A stretch of DNA of 64,000 nucleotides from Bradyrhizobium liaoningense. Lineage in GTDB: Bacteria; Pseudomonadota; Alphaproteobacteria; Rhizobiales; Xanthobacteraceae. Made by a program: the position numbers and the translations under genes. A model generated the notes under the pieces. The model was not told where the DNA came from. It saw only the letters and a list, made by a program, of their open reading frames with translations, and ran no database searches. The stretch spans positions 1 to 64,000 of the forward strand of contig NZ_JAFCJM010000031.1 in the NCBI RefSeq assembly GCF_018130955.1, given 5' to 3'. This document shows, piece after piece, positions 1-7,613 of the stretch. Every line of letters starts with the position of its first letter. Within the stretch, counting starts at the first letter, position 1.

Positions 1-75
1 CTTCACCAACTGGTTGTCCACGGTGTCCAGGCTCTCGCTGGTCTCCGTCAAAAACTCCCGCAACAGATCATCCAT
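1..75 (-). CDS. cheA: Chemotaxis histidine kinase CheA, N-terminal 25 codons only (runs off the window)
   Basis: The minus strand starts with ATG at 75-73 and reads MDDLLREFLTETSESLDT followed by VDNQLVK before leaving the window. This matches the first helix of the N-terminal Hpt domain of alphaproteobacterial CheA, the kinase that couples chemoreceptors to CheY and CheB. The phosphorylated histidine and kinase core would lie outside the window. The identification rests on 25 residues but this opening is distinctive. The Hpt-only protein and regulators to the right may belong to the same signalling neighbourhood. Confidence 0.75.
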   Translation of the reverse strand, partial: MDDLLREFLTETSESLDTVDNQLVK

Positions 76-1078
76 GAGATACGCCTTACTAACCCAGACT
101 TCGCGGCCGGCTTGCGGCCCTTGATCTCGTCGGCCAAACGGGCCTTTCGCGGCCGGCATCGTTGCCAGCGGAGAAAATCGGCGGCGCCTGAACGCCTTCG
201 ACAAACAGCGGAGTGCCCTCCCCTGAATGGTTAGACACTCCCTTTCACGGTCCCGTTAATTTCGGCCTCCGTGCTAATACGGATATTGAAGACAACTGAA
301 GCATTTGAGCGCGCCGGCTGGACAAATGCGCCGCGTTCACGCGTGCAGGATGGGACGCGCGCAACCTCCTGACGACGACAGCGGGAGCATGAAAAAAGCC
401 GTGGCGATCGAAGGCGCTGCGCTGAGGCTGCGCAATTTGAATCAAATCACCGGCCCTTGCCGGCGCACCGACGACAGGCATCTTGCGCATGGCGGCCGAG
501 GCGCGCGTGCTGCATTCACGGTAAACAATTGCCTAGCCCAGGGGACGACCGGTCACCGGTGCGCTAACCTAGTCGCTTGGCATTCGTGGTGGAGCAAGCG
601 GTATCGGACTCGGACAGACACTCATTGATCACGGCGATCAGCGGGATCGTCGGCGCGCTGTCGTGAAAGAGCCTCACCGACTCGAAACCGCGCATGGGCT
701 TCAATCGAAATGCAGGATGTCGCGCATCCGTCCAACGAGAACGTCGCTCGGAATACGAACGATGACCGGTGAATGAAAATCGCCGGAATCCGTCCGAGAT
801 GATCCCCGTCATCAAGGCGCCAACAGTCTGCGGCATCGTCGCTTGCCGTCAGCCAGCATGCCGCTCATGATGGCCCACTTGCCTTTTTCTCCCGCCCGCT
901 GCGCCAAGGCACCGCTGCCTGGCCTTTCGAAGCACACTCTTCACATTTCCGCCGCAATGCGGCGGGCTGCCTGCCTTCGAACGCAAATATAAACCGACGC
1001 ACAACTAGTACCTTAAATGCAAAGCATCTTGTTGCACCTGGATAGAAGGGCCAACGTTGGGAGCACGATGAGCTTCGC
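76..1078. other. About 1 kb without a convincing gene
   Basis: Apart from a possible response-regulator remnant (see 609-695), no reading frame here has credible start, codon use or family resemblance. The stretch must hold the promoter of cheA, read leftwards, and that of the first Crp/Fnr gene, read rightwards. I could not pick out a convincing -35/-10 pair. The AT-richer part at about 985-1035 just before the Crp gene is the most likely promoter area for the rightward gene. Confidence 0.5.
609..695 (-). pseudogene. Possible remnant of a response-regulator receiver
   Basis: Read on the minus strand from 695, the sequence begins MRGFESVRLFHDSAPTIPLI. This resembles the stretch just after the phosphoacceptor in some rhizobial receivers, where a hydrophobic Asp-containing strand is followed by M-R-G-F-E and then by a P-hydrophobic-I strand. 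No receiver core precedes it and the frame degenerates on both sides. It could be the relic of a deleted regulator beside cheA, or coincidence in GC-rich DNA. Confidence 0.25.
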
Positions 1079-1789
1079 ATGACCGCAGGCGACCGCCCGG
1101 CAAACCAATTGCTGCAGATGCTCGATGCGGCTGACTTCGCCTTGCTGCAGCCTCATCTCTCGACCGTCGCAATGGGCAGGGCGACGATCCTGGGCGAGCA
1201 GGATGCCAGGCAGAAGCAAGTGTACTTCCCGCATGAGGGCACCGTGTCGATGACGGTCAGCCTCGCCGGGGGACAATCGATCGCGGTGGCGTTACTCGGA
1301 CGCGACAGCGTCATCGGTGGTGGTGCGGCGCTCGCCGACGGCCGGACGCCGACCAACGCGACGGTGCTGTTTCCCTGCACCGCGGCGGTCCTCGATATTG
1401 CGGTGTTCCGAGAGGTCGCCGACGCCAGCGCGCGATTTCGTCGCCTGATTGTCCGGCACGAGCAGGCCTTGCTGGCGCATGTCCAGCAATCGCTGCTATG
1501 CAACACGCTGCATCCGGTCGAGGCCCGGCTGACGCGCTGGCTGTTGCGCGCGCGCGACCTCTGCGACCGCGAAGCCTTGCCGCTGACCCAGGAACTCCTC
1601 GCGGAGATGATCGGCGTGCGTCGCAACGCCGTCTCGATCGTGGCGCACACCCTCCAGCAGGCCGGCATCATCCGCTACAGCCGCGGCCAGATCGAGATCA
1701 TCGATGCCGAGGCGTTGGCCGCAACGTCCTGCGAGTGCCATGACACGGTCAAGGCGCAGTACGAGCGCCTGTTGAAAACAGGGCCATGA
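1079..1789 (+). CDS. Crp/Fnr-family transcriptional regulator (first of a tandem pair)
   Basis: A 236-residue protein with a cyclic-nucleotide-binding-like beta-barrel at about residues 15-125, including YFPHEGTVSM and LLGRDSVIGG, and a C-terminal winged helix-turn-helix at about 169-206 (LTQELLAEMIGVRRNAVSIV). These are the features of Crp/Fnr regulators. No N-terminal cysteine cluster of the Fnr iron-sulfur type is present. The tail carries Cys-Glu-Cys at residues 218-220 and ends with a QYERLL segment, both shared with the next gene. It is a soluble DNA-binding protein; ligand and targets are unknown. The start at 1079 is an ATG. Confidence 0.85.
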   Translation: MTAGDRPANQLLQMLDAADFALLQPHLSTVAMGRATILGEQDARQKQVYFPHEGTVSMTVSLAGGQSIAVALLGRDSVIGGGAALADGRTPTNATVLFPCTAAVLDIAVFREVADASARFRRLIVRHEQALLAHVQQSLLCNTLHPVEARLTRWLLRARDLCDREALPLTQELLAEMIGVRRNAVSIVAHTLQQAGIIRYSRGQIEIIDAEALAATSCECHDTVKAQYERLLKTGP

Positions 1790-1987
1790 AACGCACCGGC
1801 GGCGACGATCCGTCTGCATGCCAACGTGCACATGCGCACCCGGCCTGCTCGCCACGACCAAATTGCGCCAAATGTCCCAATTGCCAATATATCCCGACGG
1901 TCACATGATGGAACCTAGCCTGCGCAGGGCAGACGGGACTTGCGCGGCGAGCGGCGCTTCGTCAGCCAGCACAGGCGAGAGGCGGCT

Positions 1988-2695
1988 ATGGATTCGATGG
2001 TGCGTCCACCCAACGGCTTCCTGTCTGCCATGTCGGCAGACGACTACGAATTGATCCGTGCGCATTTGCGCATCGTGGACCTGCCGCACGAAGCCGTGCT
2101 GGTCGAGGCGGGCGAGACCCTCAAGCGGGCCTACTTTCCGCATCGAGGTGTCATCTCCCTGGTGGTGAAACTCGCCAAGGGCGAGCATGTGCAGGTCGCC
2201 ATGATCGGACGCGACAGCCTGCTCGGCGCAGATTCCGCCATGGGCGAAGCGCCCGCCCTCAATACCGCGATCATGCTGGTCGCCGGAGCGGCGTCGGTCC
2301 TCGACCTCGATCGGTTGCGTGCGGCCGCCGACCAGAGCGCGAGCCTGCGCGCCCTGCTCGTCCGTCATGGCCTCGCCGTCTATGCGCAGGTCCAGCAGAC
2401 CGCCGGCTGCAATGCTGCCCATCCCGTGGAGTCGCGGCTGTCGCGATGCCTGCTGCAAACCCACGATCTGTCCGGCGACGTCCGGCTACTGCTGACCCAG
2501 GAGGCGTTGGCGCAGATGATCGGGGCGCGCCGCAACAGCGTGTCGCTGGTCGCCAACACGCTCCAGCATGCTAACTACATCCACTACAGCCGCGGCCATA
2601 TCCAGATCAACAATATCGACGGGCTGCGTCAGACGACCTGCGAGTGCTATGCGACGGTCAAGATGCAATACGAACGGCTGCTCGGGTCGTCATGA
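1988..2695 (+). CDS. Crp/Fnr-family transcriptional regulator (second of a tandem pair)
   Basis: A 235-residue paralogue of the preceding regulator with the same layout: effector barrel at about 15-125 (YFPHRGVISL, MIGRDSLLGA), HTH at about 169-206 (LTQEALAQMIGARRNSVSLV), and the same Cys-Glu-Cys at 218-220 followed by QYERLL. I chose the ATG at 1988, preceded by GAGAGG, over an upstream TTG at 1940 because the barrel begins soon after it and the upstream codons look non-conserved. About 200 bases separate the two genes, so each probably has its own promoter. The pair looks like a local duplication that has since diverged. Confidence 0.85.
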   Translation: MDSMVRPPNGFLSAMSADDYELIRAHLRIVDLPHEAVLVEAGETLKRAYFPHRGVISLVVKLAKGEHVQVAMIGRDSLLGADSAMGEAPALNTAIMLVAGAASVLDLDRLRAAADQSASLRALLVRHGLAVYAQVQQTAGCNAAHPVESRLSRCLLQTHDLSGDVRLLLTQEALAQMIGARRNSVSLVANTLQHANYIHYSRGHIQINNIDGLRQTTCECYATVKMQYERLLGSS

Positions 2696-2883
2696 TCGCC
2701 AATCGCGGCGGCAGCCCGGCGGCGGCCACGTGGTAAACGCCGCGCTGACACGCGGCGGAAAAAGCCGGCCGAATTCCTACGACAACCGAAATCTTCGCCG
2801 CGTAGAAGCGCGAGCCGGGGAAAGCCTCCGTCTCGCAGGCGGCGGCCGGCCAAGAACCAGGGCCAGGATCAGGGCGGACAACC

Positions 2884-3255
2884 ATGCTCAACACTATCGC
2901 CGGCGTGCCGGCGGCCGACACCGAGCCCGCGCGCGCCCCCGGTGCGTTCGAGGAACTGGTGCGTGAGATCGGGCACGACGGCGCGTGCGAGGTCCTCGCC
3001 GTGTTCTGGGACGACACCGATGCGCGCCTGAAGCGCTTCCGCGAGCTTGCGCTCGATCAGCATCGCGCGCGAATCGCACGCGAGGCGCATTCGCTGAAAG
3101 GCTCCGCGCGCACCTTCGGCTATCGCCGGTTGGCCGCGCTCGCCTTGCAGCTCGAGACCAGTGTCGAGGTACTGACGGACGCGGACTATTGCAACCTCAT
3201 GGACCGCGTCGATGCCGCCTATGCCGCAGCGCTGGAGCTCGAGCCCGCGAGATAG
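2884..3255 (+). CDS. Hpt (histidine phosphotransfer) domain protein
   Basis: A 123-residue single-domain protein. The segment AHSLKGSARTFG at about 68-79 is the Hpt signature, with His69 as the likely phosphoacceptor. Such proteins shuttle phosphoryl groups between receiver domains of phosphorelays in the cytoplasm. Surrounding helices (residues 20-60 and 80-118) fit the usual four-helix bundle. No kinase is adjacent except the beginning of cheA about 2.8 kb away on the other strand, so partners cannot be assigned. The start ATG at 2884 is the only one available before the domain. Confidence 0.85.
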   Translation: MLNTIAGVPAADTEPARAPGAFEELVREIGHDGACEVLAVFWDDTDARLKRFRELALDQHRARIAREAHSLKGSARTFGYRRLAALALQLETSVEVLTDADYCNLMDRVDAAYAAALELEPAR

Positions 3256-3282
3256 TCTCCGCCTCCCCGCACCCCGCCGTAC

Positions 3283-3297
3283 TTCTACGGCGTAGAA
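3283..3297. promoter_or_regulatory. Palindrome TTCTACG-G-CGTAGAA, possible operator
   Basis: A perfect 7-bp inverted repeat around one central base, 58 bases before the start of the small gene at 3355. Related half-sites (CCTACGAC and GCGTAGAA) occur at about 2777-2812. It could be an operator for a dimeric regulator. No known consensus is claimed. Confidence 0.35.
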
Positions 3298-3354
3298 TTT
3301 TCACACATGGCTAATCATAGGTGGCGATAGTCGCGCGAGACCAGGAGGGCCTCC

Positions 3355-3603
3355 ATGTTCACCTATGAAACCGCGGACCAGAAGGAAGTCCGCCGCTTCC
3401 GCATCGCACAGTTCAACGGCCGCATGGCGACCGTGAAATCGGGCAGCAAAGCGGTGACCGGCTTCGTGCATTCGGTGCTGGAGCAGGAATCGGCCATCCC
3501 TCCCCGCTGGACCATCACGATCATCCCGAGCGCGCCGAAGGAAGAGCCCAAGCCGTTGCGGCCCGGCTCGCGCATCCGTCCCTTCGCGGAAGATCTCTAC
3601 TGA
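3355..3603 (+). CDS. Small conserved-looking protein of unknown function (82 aa)
   Basis: The reading frame starts at an ATG preceded by AGGAGGG a few bases upstream, a strong ribosome-binding site, which supports expression. The product is basic in the first half and proline-rich near the end (APKEEPKPLRPGSR). No signal peptide or membrane segment is visible, so it is probably cytoplasmic. The central part, predicted as short beta strands (GRMATVKSGS, VTGFVHSV, RWTITIIP), could form a small barrel. I do not recognise a family. A perfect palindrome lies upstream at 3283-3297. Confidence 0.7.
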   Translation: MFTYETADQKEVRRFRIAQFNGRMATVKSGSKAVTGFVHSVLEQESAIPPRWTITIIPSAPKEEPKPLRPGSRIRPFAEDLY

Positions 3604-3651
3604 AAACGGCCGAGCCGCGCGCGCGGCGCTAAGCCCGTCTTCAAACCCGTC

Positions 3652-4272
3652 TCAATCGATCGAATGTAGCAGCGCCGCGCGAACCAGGTCCGCGGTGTTA
3701 CGCGCGCCGAGCTTGCGCATCGCCTCCGCCCGGTGGCTTTCGAACGTCCGCGGGCTGATCTGCATCCGCAGCGCGCCCTGCTTGTTGGAATAGCCTTCGC
3801 TGATCAACCGCAGCACCTCGCGCTCGCGCTTGGTGAGCCGCTTCGGGCCGGACAGGTTCGACAATTCGACGCCGGGGCGCGGCCCCTGCTGCACGCGGCC
3901 GGATTTCGCATCCGTCTCCGTCGTCGCGGCAACGGCGGCCGGGCCGTTCCTTTGCGGTCCGACGAACTGCTTGACGAGCGCGCAGACACGTTCGGTCTGG
4001 GTCAGCGCGTTTTCCACCACGCGCTGGATATAGGCGCGGTCGCCCGACGCCGACACAAGCTGATCGCTGTGATGCTTGATCTCGCCCATGTAGAGCAGCA
4101 GCGCGGTGAGGGGACCGTTGAGCTCGCGGGCCATCGCGGCGGCGGCCTCGTCAGCCGCCTGGATGCGCGCGCCATTCAGCCGGGAGAGGTCGAGCGCTTC
4201 GTGCGGAGAAGCGCTGTCGTCGTACCAATCCGACGGCCGCGAATCAGCGGCCGTATCTTGCTGATGCCCCAT
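3652..4272 (-). CDS. LuxR-type regulator fused to a histidine-less kinase dimerisation-like segment
   Basis: A 206-residue protein with two parts. Residues about 40-105 resemble the DHp/HisKA helical hairpin of sensor kinases: MARELNGPLTALLLYMGEI corresponds to the H-box usually reading AHELNQPL, but the phosphoacceptor histidine position is Arg49. Residues about 145-206 are a LuxR/GerE helix-turn-helix (LTKREREVLRLISEGYSNKQ, then ISPRTFESHRAEAM). No receiver or ATPase domain is present. It may therefore be a DNA-binding dimer that senses a kinase or works as a decoy rather than a phosphorelay member. The upstream region carries TACG/CGTA palindromes that could be autoregulatory. Confidence 0.8.
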   Translation of the reverse strand: MGHQQDTAADSRPSDWYDDSASPHEALDLSRLNGARIQAADEAAAAMARELNGPLTALLLYMGEIKHHSDQLVSASGDRAYIQRVVENALTQTERVCALVKQFVGPQRNGPAAVAATTETDAKSGRVQQGPRPGVELSNLSGPKRLTKREREVLRLISEGYSNKQGALRMQISPRTFESHRAEAMRKLGARNTADLVRAALLHSID

Positions 4273-4614
4273 GTGATTCGTTTAACGGAACCCGGGCCGA
4301 ATCGTGGTTAACTTTTTACTCCGTAAGACTACGGTAAATCAGGCAGTTTTACGTAAGATTCGCGGCGACTACACAATTAGTGCTTGCGAATACTTAGGGA
4401 TTACCACGCTTTGGTTGCGAAAGATGCCTGATTCTTAGGCTTTCGTGGAAATGCCCTCCCGATGGCCGTTCCGGGGATCCGGCCCCCGCGGTTCCCGGAT
4501 TTTACGGATTAATTAACGGGGGCTTGCTTCTCTTAGCCTCGGTTGCGAGCGCGCAAATGCCTCCACGTACCGGGCTGGTAGCCGGACGGGAAACGCTGCG
4601 GAAGATTGCGTGCC
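4273..4614. other. Divergent promoter region with AT-rich core
   Basis: This 342-base gap separates the leftward LuxR-type gene from the rightward unrecognised gene at 4615. The part at 4300-4440 is distinctly AT-richer than the surroundings and holds the palindromes described separately. No reading frame looks real here. Confidence 0.6.
4321..4356. promoter_or_regulatory. Two TACG/CGTA palindromes upstream of the LuxR-type gene
   Basis: CCGTA-AGAC-TACGG at 4321-4334 is an inverted repeat with a 4-base spacer, and TTACGTAA at 4349-4356 is a second perfect palindrome. GTAAGA follows the CC-side half in both. They lie 49-84 bases before the start codon of the leftward LuxR-type gene, where GerE-type regulators often bind. 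A similar sequence (TTTTACACGTAATG, about 6236-6249) occurs before the receiver-EAL gene. Function is inferred from position and symmetry only. Confidence 0.4.
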
Positions 4615-5778
4615 ATGAGCGAGATCGATCGGCTTTGGGAGTTTCTGCAACGGCTGACGCCGCTGTCGCGGAGCTGTCTGCTCAGCGAGCTCGAGCGGCT
4701 GGAGCTGTGCGGCATCGACATGCCGGGCTCGTCCGACATCCAGTCCAAGCTGCGCGCCGAGTTCCGCAAGGACGGATCGACACTCGCCCGTGCCAGCAAT
4801 CCGTCGCGCTACTTCTTCGCGCCGCTCGAACGCTTTCTGATCGACGGCGCGCCGGAGCACGCCAATGCGGGCCGGATCTCGCGCAACACGCTGACCCCGA
4901 TCTGGGAGTGGATCTGCCGCGACCTGCTGCCGACCATGGCGCGCGACTACATCAAGGCCATCACCGACCAGACCGACGCCAACAACCCCAAGGAAGCGAT
5001 GAAGATCGCCTCCGGCTTTCAGACCAAGGTCGTCAAGGTTCTGGAAAATACGCTGGCCTCGTCCGACGGCGAGGAAATATCGCGCGCCAAGCTCGGGCAA
5101 TATACCGCGTCGCGCACCGCGTTCGACGACGTCATCAAGATACTGCACGTGTTGCGCTCGCATGACGCGCTCATGAAGTTCAATGCCAAGCTGCCGGAGC
5201 GGATCGGCAAGCTCGACGACAGCCAGGTGGCGAAGGTCACAGTGCTGCTGGACGTCATCAGGAAATCCCATCCGAACGCGCTACCCTTTGCGATCACGCT
5301 GGTCGCACGGCGTCTGCAGACATACTGGCACCTGATCCGGCTCGCGACCAAGCCCGCCGCAAGCAAGAGTGCAACGGACGTGGCGGCAACGCCCTATGCG
5401 ATGGCGGTCTCCATGGTGCTCGACCAGCTCGACGACAGGCGCCTGGCGCTGCGGGTCGCGCTCAAGCACAACCGCGTCCTGGTCGCCCGCGACCTCTTGG
5501 CCGACATCTACGACACCGAATATTCGCTGAAGGTTCGCATCGACGAGATCGAGCAGTCGGACTGGGGCGTCCGCCTGCAGCAATTGATGGACGCGATCGC
5601 AGCACTCGTGGCCGCCGAAGTCAGCCGCTTTCCCGTCAATGTCGGCCACATTCTCGGCTCGCGCCGTCTGCGCAGCAACCAATCCCTGGCCGGCCGGCTG
5701 ACCTATCTCGCATGGAAGGGGCGCGACGCCGTCACCGACGGCGCAGCGGTGTTCCGGAAGCTGATCGGGCAGACCTGA
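4615..5778 (+). CDS. Protein of unknown function (387 aa)
   Basis: A long reading frame with good codon use, starting at ATG 4615 (MSEIDRLWEFLQRLTPLS); a TTG three codons upstream is possible but less likely. The protein is mostly alpha-helical in appearance, rich in Arg, Leu and Asp, and has no signal peptide, membrane segment or motif I recognise. Residues about 30-110 are LCGIDMPGSSDIQSK and a stretch around NPSRYFFAPLERFL, followed by a helix-rich body. It is probably a cytoplasmic protein. It sits between two signalling genes, but nothing links it to either beyond proximity. Confidence 0.75.
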   Translation: MSEIDRLWEFLQRLTPLSRSCLLSELERLELCGIDMPGSSDIQSKLRAEFRKDGSTLARASNPSRYFFAPLERFLIDGAPEHANAGRISRNTLTPIWEWICRDLLPTMARDYIKAITDQTDANNPKEAMKIASGFQTKVVKVLENTLASSDGEEISRAKLGQYTASRTAFDDVIKILHVLRSHDALMKFNAKLPERIGKLDDSQVAKVTVLLDVIRKSHPNALPFAITLVARRLQTYWHLIRLATKPAASKSATDVAATPYAMAVSMVLDQLDDRRLALRVALKHNRVLVARDLLADIYDTEYSLKVRIDEIEQSDWGVRLQQLMDAIAALVAAEVSRFPVNVGHILGSRRLRSNQSLAGRLTYLAWKGRDAVTDGAAVFRKLIGQT

Positions 5779-6351
5779 AGGGAATCAGTCCCGCGACGCG
5801 CGCGGCAGACTGAGAAAGCGGTCGAGAAACCGTCCCGACAACACAAACCTGAACCACCAGACTATCATGCGCCGCGTCGTCATCGCTGCGGTCCTCGACG
5901 GCCGGCTCCCCGGCCCTTGGGAAGACTTAGCGCGACTGCCGCGGGACACTTGTGAGATGGTTCACAGTTGCGCGGCGCGGTTATGCAACTGACTGCAGCG
6001 CCGTCCCGAACTTTATCCACCACCGACGAGAAAGCGGTGGATAACGACAAGGCCGCAACCGGCATCTGATACCGCTATTATTCAATTGGGCGACGGCTTG
6101 CGTGCCGCGCTGCCTGTTTGCACGGACGCCTCGACTTCATCGCGGTGCATGATCGCAGGCTATGTCGTTAGGTTTCCACGCAGGTCGGCGCGGCGTCGAC
6201 CGATTGCAAAAACTTCTTCAAAAACATTCATACAATTTTACACGTAATGCGCGCTTTAACGTTACTCGGATAATCCAACAATCATCTCAAGCTCTCCATA
6301 TTTGAAGCTTCGCTGGCCGTTATCAGACCGTCACGAAACGGGAGTGGTGCG
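5779..6351. other. 573-base gap upstream of the receiver-EAL gene
   Basis: No convincing gene. The segment holds a CRP-type palindrome (5951-5966) and an AT-rich stretch at about 6205-6260, the probable promoter region of the gene at 6352. A short minus-strand frame within 5880-6065 has no family resemblance and is treated as chance. Confidence 0.55.
5951..5966. promoter_or_regulatory. Perfect CRP-consensus palindrome TGTGA-N6-TCACA
   Basis: TGTGAGATGGTTCACA matches the classical cAMP-CRP core exactly. It lies 386 bases before the receiver-EAL gene and 173 bases after the preceding gene, so the distance to a promoter is unclear. Rhizobial Crp-like proteins may prefer somewhat different sites, so function is uncertain. 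Confidence 0.35.
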
Positions 6352-7566
6352 ATGGAAGATGGGCTGGGCGAACTCGTCGGGCGGAAAGTTGCGACTTTTG
6401 GGCGGAGAAAGGTCACGCCGCGTGCGTGCATTGTCGACGGCAAGCGGCATCTGCGCGCCTTCCTCTGCGAGGTGCTGGAGGATCTCGGCTTCGTCACCAG
6501 CGAATGCGGCCATGTCGATGACCTCACCGATGTCCTCGCCGCCGAGCTGCCGGACCTCGTCCTGCTCGGTATCGCCGTCGACGGGCTGGAGCCCGGCAGA
6601 GTCCTCGAAACGCTGGTCCGCACGCAATTCGGCGGCAAGGTTCTCACCGTCGGCGCCCGCGACTCCATCGTCCTGAAGGCCGTGCAGCAGGTCGGCGCGG
6701 AATATAACCTCGACATGCTGCTGCCGCTGACCACGCCGTTCGCGGCCGAGACGCTGCGCGACCGGGTCGCGACGCTGCTGCCGGACGAGCCGGCACCGAG
6801 TCCCGCCGTGCATGTCGGCGAGGCCCTGCATGCCGGCTGGCTCGAGCTCTGGTACCAGCCCAAGATCAACGCGCGCACACTCGTTCGCTCCGGTGCCGAG
6901 GCTCTGGTGCGGATGCGGCATCCGACCTGGGGCGTGGTGCCGCCGGCCTATTTCATCCCCGACGCGGACGATCCGCATTTTCGGGCCTTGTCCGAGTTCG
7001 TAATCGAGCGCGTCCTTGCCGACTGGCACTATCTGCTGGAACGACAAAACGCGACCGATCTCTCGATCAACCTTCCCGCGTCATACCTGCGGGACCCGCA
7101 GGCCGTGCGCGAGCTCTGCCGGCGCATGCCGACGCACCCGGCGTTCCACGGACTCACGATCGAGATCGGTAGCGACGACGCGATCGAGGAGCTCGCGCCT
7201 TTGAACGAGATCGCGCGTGAGGTGCGCTTTCACAATATCGGCGTTGCGATCGACAATGTCGGCGCCAACTGGCCGGGGCTGATGGGCATCGACAAGTTTG
7301 CCTTCGTCAAGCTCAAGGCCGACCGCCAATTCGTCACCGGCAGCGGCAACGACCGCCTGAAGCGCACGGTGTGCCGCCACATCGTCGAACTCGCCCGGGA
7401 GTACGGCGTACCCTCGCTCGCCGAAGGCATCGAGAGTCGCGCCGACCTGATCGTCGCCAACGAGATCGGCTTCGACCTCGTGCAGGGCTACCTGTTCGGC
7501 AAGCCGGCGCCGCTGAAGAAGTTCGCACGCAGCTCGCTGACGCGGACGGTGATGGGAGGGGCGTGA
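6352..7566 (+). CDS. Degenerate receiver-EAL domain protein (cyclic-di-GMP family)
   Basis: A 404-residue cytoplasmic protein. Residues about 24-143 have a receiver fold, but the acidic pair is Asp29-Gly30 and the phosphoacceptor position (PDLVLLGI) is Gly73, so normal phosphorylation is unlikely. Residues about 160-395 are an EAL domain. Glu183 in GAEALVR, Asn240 in LSINLPAS, Glu271 in LTIEIG, Lys320 in FVKLKA, Glu358 in LAEGIE and Gln378 in LVQGYLFGKP are all present. The usual Asp-Asp of the DDFG loop is Asp301-Asn302. The protein could hydrolyse cyclic-di-GMP weakly or only bind it. Start ATG 6352 is preceded by GGGAGTGG-like purines. Confidence 0.85.
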   Translation: MEDGLGELVGRKVATFGRRKVTPRACIVDGKRHLRAFLCEVLEDLGFVTSECGHVDDLTDVLAAELPDLVLLGIAVDGLEPGRVLETLVRTQFGGKVLTVGARDSIVLKAVQQVGAEYNLDMLLPLTTPFAAETLRDRVATLLPDEPAPSPAVHVGEALHAGWLELWYQPKINARTLVRSGAEALVRMRHPTWGVVPPAYFIPDADDPHFRALSEFVIERVLADWHYLLERQNATDLSINLPASYLRDPQAVRELCRRMPTHPAFHGLTIEIGSDDAIEELAPLNEIAREVRFHNIGVAIDNVGANWPGLMGIDKFAFVKLKADRQFVTGSGNDRLKRTVCRHIVELAREYGVPSLAEGIESRADLIVANEIGFDLVQGYLFGKPAPLKKFARSSLTRTVMGGA

Positions 7567-7577
7567 GGCTGCGTTGA

Positions 7578-7613
7578 TGCGAACCGGTAGCCACGTCGCT
7601 TGAAGCGTTTTAG
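7578..7613. repeat. Diverged copy of a GCGAACCGGT-type dispersed repeat
   Basis: The core GCGAACCGGTA-CCAC-TCGCT-GAA-GCGTTTTAG resembles the longer copy at 10741-10793. In both places the element ends in the stop codon of a minus-strand gene. Similar sequences are, from memory, common in Bradyrhizobium intergenic DNA. Confidence 0.55.

Noticed and set aside
305..628. Rightward 107-codon frame in the gap after cheA
   Set aside because: Arg/Pro-rich composition, no ribosome-binding site and no recognisable domain; it overlaps another equally poor frame on the opposite strand.
4285..4312. EcfG-type general stress promoter (GGAAC...CGTT) before the LuxR-type gene
   Set aside because: GGAAC is present but no CGTT lies at the needed 16-17 base spacing, and the orientation is opposite to that gene.
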